From assembly GCA_025353235.1 (NCBI GenBank), contig JANXQZ010001004.1, positions 1-8,387 of the forward strand: a DNA stretch of 8,387 bases. Reading direction: 5' to 3'. Below the pieces are notes generated by a model. It saw only the letters and a program-made list of their open reading frames with translations, was not told the DNA's origin and did not search any database. The position numbers and the translations under genes were made by a program. Below, piece after piece: positions 1 to 6,652 of the stretch. The stretch is from Bryobacterales bacterium (lineage in GTDB: Bacteria; Acidobacteriota; Terriglobia; Bryobacterales; Bryobacteraceae). The first letter of the stretch is position 1; each line of letters opens with the position of its first letter.

Positions 1-1290
1 TTTTTAGGGGAAACCCACTTCAGTTCGCTCGAGTACTCGCTTCTCTATCGATGGACTCCCGAGCGGCGACAGCTCGATTACCTGCGTTACTTAGGAGCGA
101 GCGATAAGACCGCCAAAGAAATCCAGATGTTCGGGATCGCAGGCTGGCTGGTAAGCCGCTACAAGGCTTTGGCCCGGCGGTTGTATGAAGAGAACAGGCG
201 ACTGTCGATCCGCAAGGGTGTTGCTGCTACAGGGTTGTCTCTGCTAGGAATTTCGGCCTACTATGTTGGATACGCAATCATCTTGTTACGGGGATTTCAG
301 GGGCTGATTAGCATCGGCACTCTTACTTTTCTCGTAGCATCGCTCGCTCGGAGCCGCGACCTTGCTCAGCGCTTGTTGCTTACTCTCGGCAACATCTACG
401 AACAGAGTATCTATATTAAGGACCTCTTCGAGTTTTTCCAGATGAAGCCAGCCGTGTTTTCACAGCCTGGCAGTCCACTGGCACCGCTGAAGATTGCCGA
501 GGGGTTGGTGTTTGAAGACGTAGGGTTTCGGTATCCCGGCAGCGATGCGTGGGCGCTTCGTCATATCAATCTAAGCATCGGCGCGGGCGAGTGCATCGCG
601 CTGGTGGGTGAAAACGGCTCGGGAAAAACCACTCTGACAAAGCTCGTAGCCCGCTTGTACGATCCGCTGGAAGGCCGCATTTTGCTCGACGGAGTCGATT
701 TGCGGGATTACGATTTGGATTCGCTACGCGGGGCAATCAGCGTCATCTTCCAGGATTTCGTGCGCTATGACATGCGTTTCGATGAGAACATCGGAATCGG
801 GCAGATTAACGAAGTGGAAGCGTATTTAGATTTGCCCGAAGGCCGCGCCGGGAAGAGCGACAGTCATCCCGCCATAATGAACGCTGCGGAAAAATCACAA
901 GCCGACTCTTTGCTCCCCCATCTTGTAGACGGATACCGGCAGATGCTTGGACGCCGCTTTTCCCGAGGTGTCGAGCTTTCCGGTGGCGAGTGGCAGAAAG
1001 TTGCACTTGCCCGGAGTTACATTCGCGATGCGCAATTGATCATCCTTGATGAGCCTACTGCGGCGCTGGATGCCCGGGCGGAGCACGAAGTGTTTTCCCG
1101 TTTCGCGCAATTGGTCTCTGGCCAAACGGCAATATTGATCTCGCATCGTTTCTCGACGGTTCGCATGGCAGCCCGCATTGTAGTGCTTAAACACGGCTCG
1201 ATCGTAGAAGCAGGCACGCACGATCAACTGCTGGCGCGGAAGGGCCTGTACGAAGAGTTGTTCTCTTTGCAAGCTGAAGGATATCGCTAA
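1..1290 (+). CDS. ABC exporter half-transporter (TMD-NBD fusion), 5' truncated
   Basis: The reading frame is open from base 1, so the gene starts left of the window; the ATG at 127 is internal. 429 residues are visible; half-transporters of this type usually have about 580-620, so the first membrane helices are missing. The coupling region (LRYLGASDKTAKEIQMFG, from about residue 29) is typical of exporter membrane domains. A hydrophobic stretch follows at about residues 76-105. The ATPase domain begins near residue 171 and is complete: Walker A GENGSGKT (203-210), Q-loop Gln251, signature LSGGE (326-330), Walker B LIILDE (346-351) and switch His382. It should use ATP to export a substrate, perhaps a peptide or lipid, across the inner membrane; the substrate cannot be read from the sequence. 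It ends 74 bases before the storage-protein pair, with no clear terminator between, so an operon is likely. This is not a molybdate importer, whose permease and ATPase are separate proteins. Confidence 0.93.
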   Translation, partial: FLGETHFSSLEYSLLYRWTPERRQLDYLRYLGASDKTAKEIQMFGIAGWLVSRYKALARRLYEENRRLSIRKGVAATGLSLLGISAYYVGYAIILLRGFQGLISIGTLTFLVASLARSRDLAQRLLLTLGNIYEQSIYIKDLFEFFQMKPAVFSQPGSPLAPLKIAEGLVFEDVGFRYPGSDAWALRHINLSIGAGECIALVGENGSGKTTLTKLVARLYDPLEGRILLDGVDLRDYDLDSLRGAISVIFQDFVRYDMRFDENIGIGQINEVEAYLDLPEGRAGKSDSHPAIMNAAEKSQADSLLPHLVDGYRQMLGRRFSRGVELSGGEWQKVALARSYIRDAQLIILDEPTAALDARAEHEVFSRFAQLVSGQTAILISHRFSTVRMAARIVVLKHGSIVEAGTHDQLLARKGLYEELFSLQAEGYR

Positions 1291-1364
1291 CACCCATTGA
1301 CCAAGGGTTTGAATTGTCTGTGTTCCAATGGTGATCTGGACCAAGGAGTGGGATAAGCGACATT

Positions 1365-2204
1365 ATGGAAGACCCGCAGTTTGCGAGTTTGGGGAAGCGG
1401 CTGATGGGAGGGTCGCTCAGCGACGCAGCTCTTCAGCAAGCCTCCGAGGGAACGGCTGACTACGCGATTTTGCCTTGGGTAAATGTGGTCAAGATTGGCG
1501 GCCAGAGTATTATGGACCGCGGACGAAGTGCGGTTGGCCCCCTGGTGGAAGAGATCACAGCCAACCTGAAAAGCCATAAAATGATTTTGGGCACGGGAGC
1601 CGGAACCCGAGCGCGCCATATCTACAGCCTCGGCATCGACCTCGGCTTGCCAACGGGAGTTTTAACCGTGCTAGGGACCGCAGTGGCATGGCAGAACGCC
1701 CAGATGCTTCATTACTTGCTGGCGCGCTACGGCATTCCCTTTATCGAACCGGAGGGCTTCAGTATTTTGCCGCATTATTTGATGGAGCGGGGTGCGGTTA
1801 TTTGCCAAGGCATGCCTCCCTATAAACTCTGGGAAGCCAATCCCCTTACCGGAAGGATTCCGCCACAACGCACCGACACCGGATGTTTTCTCATCGCAGA
1901 GGTTTTCGGCGCTCGAAAGATGATCTACGTGAAAGACGAAGATGGGTTGTACACGGCCGACCCCAAGAAAGATCCAATGGCCGAGCACATTCCGCGCATC
2001 AGTTTGCAGGATCTGCTTAAGCGGGATCTGGACGACCTGATTGTGGAACGCGCCGTTCTGGAAATGATGCTGCATACGCGCCACATCAAAGAGATTCAGT
2101 TCATCAACGGTTTGAAGCCAGGCCAACTAACTGCCGCGCTGAACGGCGAGCCGGTGGGCACAATCATATACCGAGCTGGGTCAGAAAACGGAGGCGCGGC
2201 ATGA
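1365..2204 (+). CDS. mosB: Molybdenum storage protein, beta-like subunit (amino acid kinase fold)
   Basis: 279 residues with an amino-acid-kinase fold. From memory it resembles the Azotobacter vinelandii MoSto beta subunit (about 270 residues) along its length, including the N-terminal segment ending in ILP, GMPPYKLW, IPPxRTDxGCFL and VKDEDGLYTA. Visible motifs are VKIGGQS with Lys43, the glycine-rich GTGAGTRARH (76-85), Asp171 in RTDTG, and KDEDGLYTADP (190-200). Family knowledge: alpha and beta subunits form a hexameric cage that takes up molybdate or tungstate with ATP hydrolysis and stores it as polynuclear oxide clusters. Lys43 and the loops look intact, so ATP binding is plausible. The ATG at 1365 is chosen because the N-terminus aligns with the family; AAGGAG at 1343-1348 is 16 bases upstream, which is long. 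It overlaps the next gene by ATGA. Such proteins are often labelled uridylate kinase, which is the main alternative. Confidence 0.82.
   Translation: MEDPQFASLGKRLMGGSLSDAALQQASEGTADYAILPWVNVVKIGGQSIMDRGRSAVGPLVEEITANLKSHKMILGTGAGTRARHIYSLGIDLGLPTGVLTVLGTAVAWQNAQMLHYLLARYGIPFIEPEGFSILPHYLMERGAVICQGMPPYKLWEANPLTGRIPPQRTDTGCFLIAEVFGARKMIYVKDEDGLYTADPKKDPMAEHIPRISLQDLLKRDLDDLIVERAVLEMMLHTRHIKEIQFINGLKPGQLTAALNGEPVGTIIYRAGSENGGAA
2189..2194 (+). promoter_or_regulatory. Ribosome binding site of the alpha-like storage subunit
   Basis: CGGAGG lies six bases before the ATG at 2201, inside the last codons of the upstream gene. It fixes the start of the second storage gene and, with the ATGA overlap at 2201-2204, suggests that the two subunits are made by coupled translation. 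Confidence 0.7.
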
Positions 2205-3019
2205 AAGTGAACCAGACCGAAGCGCAACACGTGGATTCTCGCTTTATGCGCGAGTCACTGGTAGACAAGAAATTGCTGGCCGGGACGGAGTCACCCGTGC
2301 GAGCGATCCTTCCCAACCTAAACGTAATCCAGATCGGAGGACTCTCCATCATGGACCGGGGACGGACGGCGCTGCTGCCGTTGCTGGATGAAATCGTGGC
2401 AAACCAAGCTCAGCATCAACAGGTAGTTGGAGTAGGCTCTGGGATACGTTCGCGCCATATCTTATCGGTGGGTCTGGACCTGGGGCTGCCGACCGGGGCA
2501 CTGGCCACGCTAACCGCGAAAGATTCCGCGCAGAATGCCTATATCGTGTCCTGCCTCCTGGCGCAGCACGGATTCGTCTATTTGGAGGCGCCCTTCATCG
2601 TGCAACTCCTTCCAGCGATGCTGGCTGCGGCGCGCGGAGCCGTTTTTAACGGTATTCCTCCCTATGCTCTTTGGGAGCATCCGCCGGCAGTTGGGAAAAT
2701 ACCGCCGCACGGAAGCGACGCGGGATCTTACTTGATCGGCGAAGTTTTTGGCGCCCGCAGCGTCATCCTCCTCAAAGACGTTGATGGACTCTACGATGCG
2801 GATCCGAAGTCAAACCCCAACGCGAAATTCATTCCGCACATCGGCGTGGAGGAGTTGCTCCGCATGCAATTGCCGACATTGCCGATCGAACCGGTGGTGC
2901 TGCAACTGCTGCTGCGTGCCAAACTGGCGCGCAGCGTCCGCATTGTAAATGGCTTGGTGCCCGGTAATCTCACTCGAGCACTGGCGGGAGAGCCGGTAGG
3001 TACTGTGATTCACGCCTAA
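2201..3019 (+). CDS. mosA: Molybdenum storage protein, alpha-like subunit, divergent
   Basis: 272 residues, a paralogue of the preceding gene. It is closest to MoSto alpha in SVGLDLGLPTG and IPPHxxDxG (167-175), although its C-terminus (VNGLVPGNLTRALAGE) reads like the beta subunit. Motifs: IQIGGLSIMDRG, GVGSGIRSRH, KDVDGLYDADP (192-202). Two departures stand out. The lysine of KIGG, which contacts ATP phosphates across amino acid kinases, is Gln44. In the remembered A. vinelandii alpha sequence the cluster-binding region has His130, His140 and His156-158; here these positions are Ala130, Met140 and Ala-Leu-Trp, while Glu129 is kept. The numbering matches without a gap over this stretch. It probably forms a hetero-oligomer with the beta-like subunit, but its ATP use and cargo may differ. 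The start is supported by the ATGA overlap and a strong ribosome binding site. It ends 10 bases from a convergent gene. Confidence 0.75.
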   Translation: MKVNQTEAQHVDSRFMRESLVDKKLLAGTESPVRAILPNLNVIQIGGLSIMDRGRTALLPLLDEIVANQAQHQQVVGVGSGIRSRHILSVGLDLGLPTGALATLTAKDSAQNAYIVSCLLAQHGFVYLEAPFIVQLLPAMLAAARGAVFNGIPPYALWEHPPAVGKIPPHGSDAGSYLIGEVFGARSVILLKDVDGLYDADPKSNPNAKFIPHIGVEELLRMQLPTLPIEPVVLQLLLRAKLARSVRIVNGLVPGNLTRALAGEPVGTVIHA

Positions 3020-3029
3020 GTCCACATGA

Positions 3030-3368
3030 TCAGAACTTGACTACGATCAAGGTTATCGCTACGCCCATAAGCCCGAAGCCAGCTAACTGAGGCGTGCTCA
3101 AGTTCTCGCCCAAGTACAGTTTGGCAATCAGGGCGACGCACAACACACCAGACCCGAGATGCATTGCCGCCATTTGTGCGCCAGAAAAAGTATCCCGTCC
3201 CCAGCGGACTGAAAACACATTCAACATGTACTCGGGCAGCACCAAGAGCCAGCTCACCGCCAATGCCGTTAAGAAACTCCATGATTTGAACTTCAAATGT
3301 CCAATCCAGGCGAAAGACATCAACATGCCAGCCGTGAGCAGCATCAGGGGGACCAGCACAATTTTCAT
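3030..3368 (-). CDS. DUF486 small integral membrane protein (DMT-type)
   Basis: 112 residues beginning MKIVLVPLML. The ATG at 3366-3368 is preceded by AAGGAG (3372-3377), which decides this start over the longer open frame to 3458. Four hydrophobic segments are visible: the N-terminus through SFAWIGHLKF, SFLTALAVSWLLVLPEYML, AQMAAMHLGSGVLCVALIA, and LAGFGLMGVAITLIVV. The motifs FAWxGHLKFK, the PEY pair in the second helix, and TFSGAQ match the DUF486 family, a four-helix relative of drug/metabolite transporters with no settled function. It should sit in the inner membrane, possibly as a dimer. It converges on the storage gene (10-base gap) and diverges from the serine hydrolase, sharing a 95-base promoter region with it. 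Confidence 0.85.
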   Translation of the reverse strand: MKIVLVPLMLLTAGMLMSFAWIGHLKFKSWSFLTALAVSWLLVLPEYMLNVFSVRWGRDTFSGAQMAAMHLGSGVLCVALIAKLYLGENLSTPQLAGFGLMGVAITLIVVKF

Positions 3369-3397
3369 GTACTCCTTCAATAGTAGATTAGGTGGGA

Positions 3398-3436
3398 CGG
3401 GAAGGTCCATTCCCGATCTTCGAGTAACTCCGAAGA
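3398..3436. promoter_or_regulatory. Two adjacent inverted repeats in a divergent promoter region
   Basis: The region between the DUF486 gene and the serine hydrolase holds two perfect dyads side by side. The first is CGGGAA-N6-TTCCCG at 3398-3415. The second is TCTTCG-N8-CGAAGA at 3417-3436. They lie just upstream of a candidate -10 of the serine hydrolase (3450-3455), where an operator would act. The two arms differ, so if both are operators they would bind different proteins; either could instead be chance. Confidence 0.35.
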
Positions 3437-3449
3437 CGAGCCGTTGGTG

Positions 3450-3455
3450 TAGAAT
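3450..3455 (+). promoter_or_regulatory. Candidate -10 box of the serine hydrolase gene
   Basis: TAGAAT matches the -10 consensus at five of six positions and ends eight bases before the ATG at 3464. No ribosome binding site is visible in between. Transcription from this box would begin at or next to the start codon, giving a leaderless or near-leaderless message. No good -35 box is seen. Confidence 0.35.
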
Positions 3456-3463
3456 CAACAGAC

Positions 3464-4723
3464 ATGCGCCGTGTGAGTTTTGGAATGCTGCTAGTTACCC
3501 TTAGTTTTCTGGCGGCCGCTCAGAGCCTTCCCCACGCGTCGCCGACAGACGTTGGATTTTCCGCTCAGCGCCTGGACCATATCACGCAAGTTCTCCGCGA
3601 CGATGCGACCAAAGCTTTGGTGCCCGGCTCGGTTCTTCTGATTGCGCGCCATGGCAAGGTCGTCTATTTCGAATCCACCGGAACTTTGAACCCCGCCACT
3701 CATGCGCCAATGACGAAGGATGCTATTTTCCGAATTTATTCAATGAGTAAAGCGGTTTCTAGCGTTGCGGCGATGATGCTGGTGGAAGAGGGAAAGCTGG
3801 CGCTGAACGACCCGTTGGCCAAATTCATCCCGGCATTCGCAAGAGTCAGCGTCGGCGTGGAAAAGCGAGACGCGGATGGTAAGGCAACACTTGATCTGGT
3901 GGCGCCGAAGCGTCCCATCACTATCCAAGACCTTCTGCGGCACACGTCGGGCATAACCTATGGGTTTTTTGGATCCTCGCCGGTGAAGCGAGCTTACGTG
4001 GAAGCCGGCGTGATGAAAGGCGACTTCACTAACGAAGAGTTCGCCGACCGGATCGCCAAGATGCCGCTGGCGTACCAGCCAGGCACGACGTGGGATTACA
4101 GCCATTCGACTGACGTTTTAGGCAGGGTTGTGGAAGTGGTTTCAGGAATGTCGTTGTATCAGTTTGAGAAGCAGCGGATTTTTGACCCGCTCGGCATGAA
4201 CGACACCAGCTTTTATGTAACCGATCCTGCCAAGCAACCCCGCGTGGCAGAGCCGTTTCCGAACGACCGGGTGATTGGCATTGACGCTGTAATTGGCGAT
4301 CCCAGGGTCACGGGCAAATGGGAGTCGGCCGGTGGTGGACTTGTGAGCACTGCCGGTGATTACGCACGCTTCCTTCAAATGCTGTTGAACGGCGGAACGC
4401 TGGGAGGCAAGCGCTACCTCGGCCCGCGCACGGTGGCCTTCATGACCTCAGATCACTTGGGCGATGGCATTGTTCCCGGCCCGCTATACTTGCCTGGTCC
4501 CGGCTACGGTTTCGGCCTGGGCTTCGCGGTCAGGCGGTCGGCGGGCGTTGCTCCCGACGAAGGTTCAGTTGGCGATTACACGTGGAATGGCGTGGGGGGC
4601 ACTCATTTCTGGGTGGATCCCAAGGAAGACATGTTTGTGCTCTTCCTGATTCAATCTCCCAAGCAGCGCGCGCACTACATGACCGTGATGCGGAATATGG
4701 TTTACGCGGCGCTGGAGAAATAA
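3464..4723 (+). CDS. Secreted serine hydrolase, beta-lactamase (class C/EstB) family
   Basis: 419 residues. The N-terminus [21 protein letters not shown] is a signal peptide (charged start, hydrophobic core, cleavage probably near residue 19), so the enzyme acts outside the inner membrane. The family motifs are in order: SMSK with nucleophile Ser93 and Lys96, Tyr212 in DYSHS (the YxN/YSx position), and a C-terminal GGTHFW with His381 where the third motif falls. The length fits secreted members of this family, which include esterases, D-aminopeptidases and carboxypeptidases as well as class C beta-lactamases. The YSH form and absent KTG favour an esterase or peptidase over an antibiotic-degrading enzyme, but the substrate is unknown. 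ATG 3464 is preferred to ATG 3485 because it supplies the arginines of the signal peptide. It ends four bases from the convergent neighbour. Confidence 0.9.
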   Translation: MRRVSFGMLLVTLSFLAAAQSLPHASPTDVGFSAQRLDHITQVLRDDATKALVPGSVLLIARHGKVVYFESTGTLNPATHAPMTKDAIFRIYSMSKAVSSVAAMMLVEEGKLALNDPLAKFIPAFARVSVGVEKRDADGKATLDLVAPKRPITIQDLLRHTSGITYGFFGSSPVKRAYVEAGVMKGDFTNEEFADRIAKMPLAYQPGTTWDYSHSTDVLGRVVEVVSGMSLYQFEKQRIFDPLGMNDTSFYVTDPAKQPRVAEPFPNDRVIGIDAVIGDPRVTGKWESAGGGLVSTAGDYARFLQMLLNGGTLGGKRYLGPRTVAFMTSDHLGDGIVPGPLYLPGPGYGFGLGFAVRRSAGVAPDEGSVGDYTWNGVGGTHFWVDPKEDMFVLFLIQSPKQRAHYMTVMRNMVYAALEK

Positions 4724-4727
4724 TCGC

Positions 4728-5720
4728 CTATTTGTTTTCCTTCGCTGCTTCGGCTTTCCGGGCACCGCCAAGAATGTCGGTCATCGCGTAGTTGCCTTCG
4801 TGGCAGGCGTACTCATAGATCGGACCCTTGGTGGCGACGAACGGATATTCAGCGCTCCAGGCTTTGGCGAAGGTGGTGGGGTCGTCGATCGTTACCTTGT
4901 AGAGAATGTTGTTCGGGTCGACACGCGTAAAGCGCTCGATTACGTGCAAGTTTTCGGACGCTCCACGGAAGCGGGTCTTGTCGGTGAAGTTCGTCGTGTC
5001 CACCACCAGCGTGTCTCCTTCCCAATGGCCGATGGAGTCTCCTAGCCACTGGCGGACGCTAGCCGGAGCGTGTGTTCCGTTGATGCGAATGATGCGAGCA
5101 TCATGCACCATTTCCACCAGGATCACCACATTATCGGGTGTCTGCACAATCTCGTAGTTATTGTTGTACATCACCGGCAGCATGGGCGGCCCAGAGGATG
5201 AGCCGAAGGACAGGAGGCATCGCTCGGCGAGAGGGCGGTCTTTGACGCTATCGAATTTATTGTAGGCCCGCATCATCGCCTGGTTGCGCTGCTTTGCTTC
5301 CGGAGTGATCGGCGGAACTTTGCCATCCGGAGGATCGACCACCAGCGAGGTTCGCTTCACGCCATCGACCCGCGCCAGTTCCGAACCGCGATCGACGAAC
5401 AGAGCATTGTAGCCACCCGTTCCACCTGAACCGGCAGCATCGGCGAAGGGATTCTCGGATTTCCCGTCGTACTTCTGCACGTCATCGATCGATTTTTTCT
5501 CTAGCGCTGCCGCCTCGGCGTCGGTCAACGTTGCCTTCCCAGCCAGGGCGGCAGGCCGCTCCAGCGGCGTCAGAGTTGCGTTCGTCCACACACCTTGGAG
5601 GTCTGGCTTGCCGTCCGGAGTGCGGGGCGCGCTCCAGTTCTTCGCCTTAGTCTGGCCAGGCAGAACGGCGACAGATGTCAAGGTCAGCGCTCCCGCCAAT
5701 AGAATAGATCGATAATTCAT
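4728..5720 (-). CDS. Secreted protein of unknown function, 'PDGxPDLxGxW' family
   Basis: 330 residues, function not recognised. Residues 1-26 form a signal peptide (MNYRSILLAG then a hydrophobic run), so it is exported. The mature protein opens with PDGKPDLQGVW (35-45), a motif seen at the N-terminus of many exported acidobacterial proteins of unknown role. Later conserved-looking blocks are GHWEGDTLVVDTTNFTDKTR, HVIERFTRVDPN, and near the C-terminus YEYACHEGNY. No catalytic motif, haem site or membrane anchor is visible. The ATG at 5718-5720 is chosen over the upstream one at 5745-5747 because GGTGA (5725-5729) precedes it and it starts the signal peptide directly. It is a paralogue of the next gene on the same strand, 72 bases upstream. 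Confidence 0.8.
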   Translation of the reverse strand: MNYRSILLAGALTLTSVAVLPGQTKAKNWSAPRTPDGKPDLQGVWTNATLTPLERPAALAGKATLTDAEAAALEKKSIDDVQKYDGKSENPFADAAGSGGTGGYNALFVDRGSELARVDGVKRTSLVVDPPDGKVPPITPEAKQRNQAMMRAYNKFDSVKDRPLAERCLLSFGSSSGPPMLPVMYNNNYEIVQTPDNVVILVEMVHDARIIRINGTHAPASVRQWLGDSIGHWEGDTLVVDTTNFTDKTRFRGASENLHVIERFTRVDPNNILYKVTIDDPTTFAKAWSAEYPFVATKGPIYEYACHEGNYAMTDILGGARKAEAAKENK

Positions 5721-5746
5721 ATGGTCACCCTTTCCAACACAACACA

Positions 5747-5776
5747 ATCATACCTGCAAATTGGCTCTTTTGTCGT
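5747..5776 (-). promoter_or_regulatory. Candidate promoter of the downstream paralogue
   Basis: On the minus strand TATGAT (5747-5752) matches a -10 box at five of six positions. ACGACA (5771-5776) is a partial -35 box 18 bases away. It lies in the gap between the two secreted paralogues and would leave a leader of about 20 bases that holds the ribosome binding site. It would allow the second gene to be expressed apart from the first. Confidence 0.35.
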
Positions 5777-5792
5777 TAGCCCATTGCAGCGG

Positions 5793-6605
5793 TTATTTAG
5801 ATTTCTTCGTGAGGTCGCCGTACAGCAGGTCTTCGACGAACTCGACGCACTTAAATTCCACCAGGCGCGCGCCCTTCTCAACATGGCGATAGAGCGGCAT
5901 TCTGATCTTCCATGGCTTTGAATACACCTCTGGATCTGTGATGGTGGCTTCATAAGATAAGACGTCCGGGCCAATCATTGTGTAGCGTTCCACAACGTGC
6001 AAAGCGGCGCTATGGAAATCTCCCGCCCGGTCCAGCCAGGTGCGCTCATCCAGGCCGGTTACGTCGATCTCCAGGGTGTCGCCTTTCCATGTGCCGAAAG
6101 ATTGGCCCATCCAGGAATCGGCCGGAGCGGGACCGGGATCCTTCAGGAAAATGTTGCGGACTGCGCCATCGTACTGAAATGCGAAGAAAATAGCCTTCGC
6201 ACTTTGAAAGATCTGAAACGGATACGGCATGTAGATGGCGCGCGGCACGCCAGGCAGGTAGCAGCGTATCTCCGGATCGAGACTTAGCCGATTTTCAAAA
6301 TTCTTCTTCTTCTTTTCGAGAGCGGCCGGAAGGTACGGAATTTCGCCGCCTTCCACCACGCCCGTACCGCCGGGATCAGCGGTCAGCGTTCCGGCTGCGG
6401 TCACCAACCCCTGGCGCGCTGCATGCTCTTGGAGATCCCAATTGGCGGTACTGAGAGTCTGCCAAATGCCGTTAAAATTCGGATGCCCGTCAGGCCCGTT
6501 CGGGGCTTTATAAACCTTCTGGGCTAAAACCGGCGTACTCGCTACAAGGAGCATCGCCAACATGCCGCTGGTCCCAACAACCCAGCCTCGAAAGTGCGTT
6601 CGCAT
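5793..6605 (-). CDS. Secreted protein of unknown function, paralogue of the adjacent gene
   Basis: 270 residues, function not recognised. The N-terminus MRTHFRGWVVGTSGMLAMLL continues to a likely cleavage site after VLA at residue 28, so it is exported. It shares the block order of its neighbour: GPDGHPNFNGIW (37-48), FGTWKGDTLEIDVTGL, HVVERYTMIGPD, and a C-terminal FKCVEFVEDLLYG. The neighbour is longer mainly in the stretch between the first and second blocks. The ATG at 6603-6605 is chosen because AGAAGG (6611-6616) stands five bases upstream and the signal peptide starts there; the in-frame ATG at 6621-6623 has no such site. It diverges from the cytochrome gene with only 47 bases between them. 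Confidence 0.8.
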   Translation of the reverse strand: MRTHFRGWVVGTSGMLAMLLVASTPVLAQKVYKAPNGPDGHPNFNGIWQTLSTANWDLQEHAARQGLVTAAGTLTADPGGTGVVEGGEIPYLPAALEKKKKNFENRLSLDPEIRCYLPGVPRAIYMPYPFQIFQSAKAIFFAFQYDGAVRNIFLKDPGPAPADSWMGQSFGTWKGDTLEIDVTGLDERTWLDRAGDFHSAALHVVERYTMIGPDVLSYEATITDPEVYSKPWKIRMPLYRHVEKGARLVEFKCVEFVEDLLYGDLTKKSK

Positions 6606-6636
6606 TGAATCCTTCTCTCTCATTCGACTCAAATCA

Positions 6637-6645
6637 TGATACACT
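6637..6645 (+). promoter_or_regulatory. Candidate extended -10 box of the cytochrome gene
   Basis: TGATACACT fits an extended -10 element (TG, one base, then TACACT). It ends seven bases before the ATG at 6653 and overlaps the 8-base palindrome ATCATGAT (6633-6640). No ribosome binding site lies between box and start codon, so a leaderless message is plausible. The whole divergent gap is 47 bases. Confidence 0.35.
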
Positions 6646-6652
6646 CCCCGCA

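Noticed and set aside
895..1344. 149-residue open frame on the minus strand
   Set aside because: It lies opposite the ATPase domain, whose motifs are all intact, and its protein sequence has no recognisable pattern.
1671..2126. 151-residue open frame on the minus strand
   Set aside because: Antisense to the conserved core of the beta-like storage gene; a shadow of its codon use.
1365..3019. UMP kinase or fosfomycin-kinase-type reading of the two amino-acid-kinase genes
   Set aside because: The PPYxLW and IPPxRTDxG/IPPHxxDxG blocks and the paired layout fit MoSto better; kept only as an alternative.
3033..3056. Small hairpin (TTGA with TCAA plus flanking pairs) as a terminator between the convergent genes
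   Set aside because: The stem is short with a bulge, no T-tract follows, and it lies inside the DUF486 coding region.
3094..3504. 136-residue open frame on the plus strand
   Set aside because: Antisense to the DUF486 gene, which has clear membrane helices and a ribosome binding site.
4097..4612. Antibiotic-resistance beta-lactamase
   Set aside because: The family motifs are YSH and THFW rather than YxN and KTG, which favours an esterase or peptidase.
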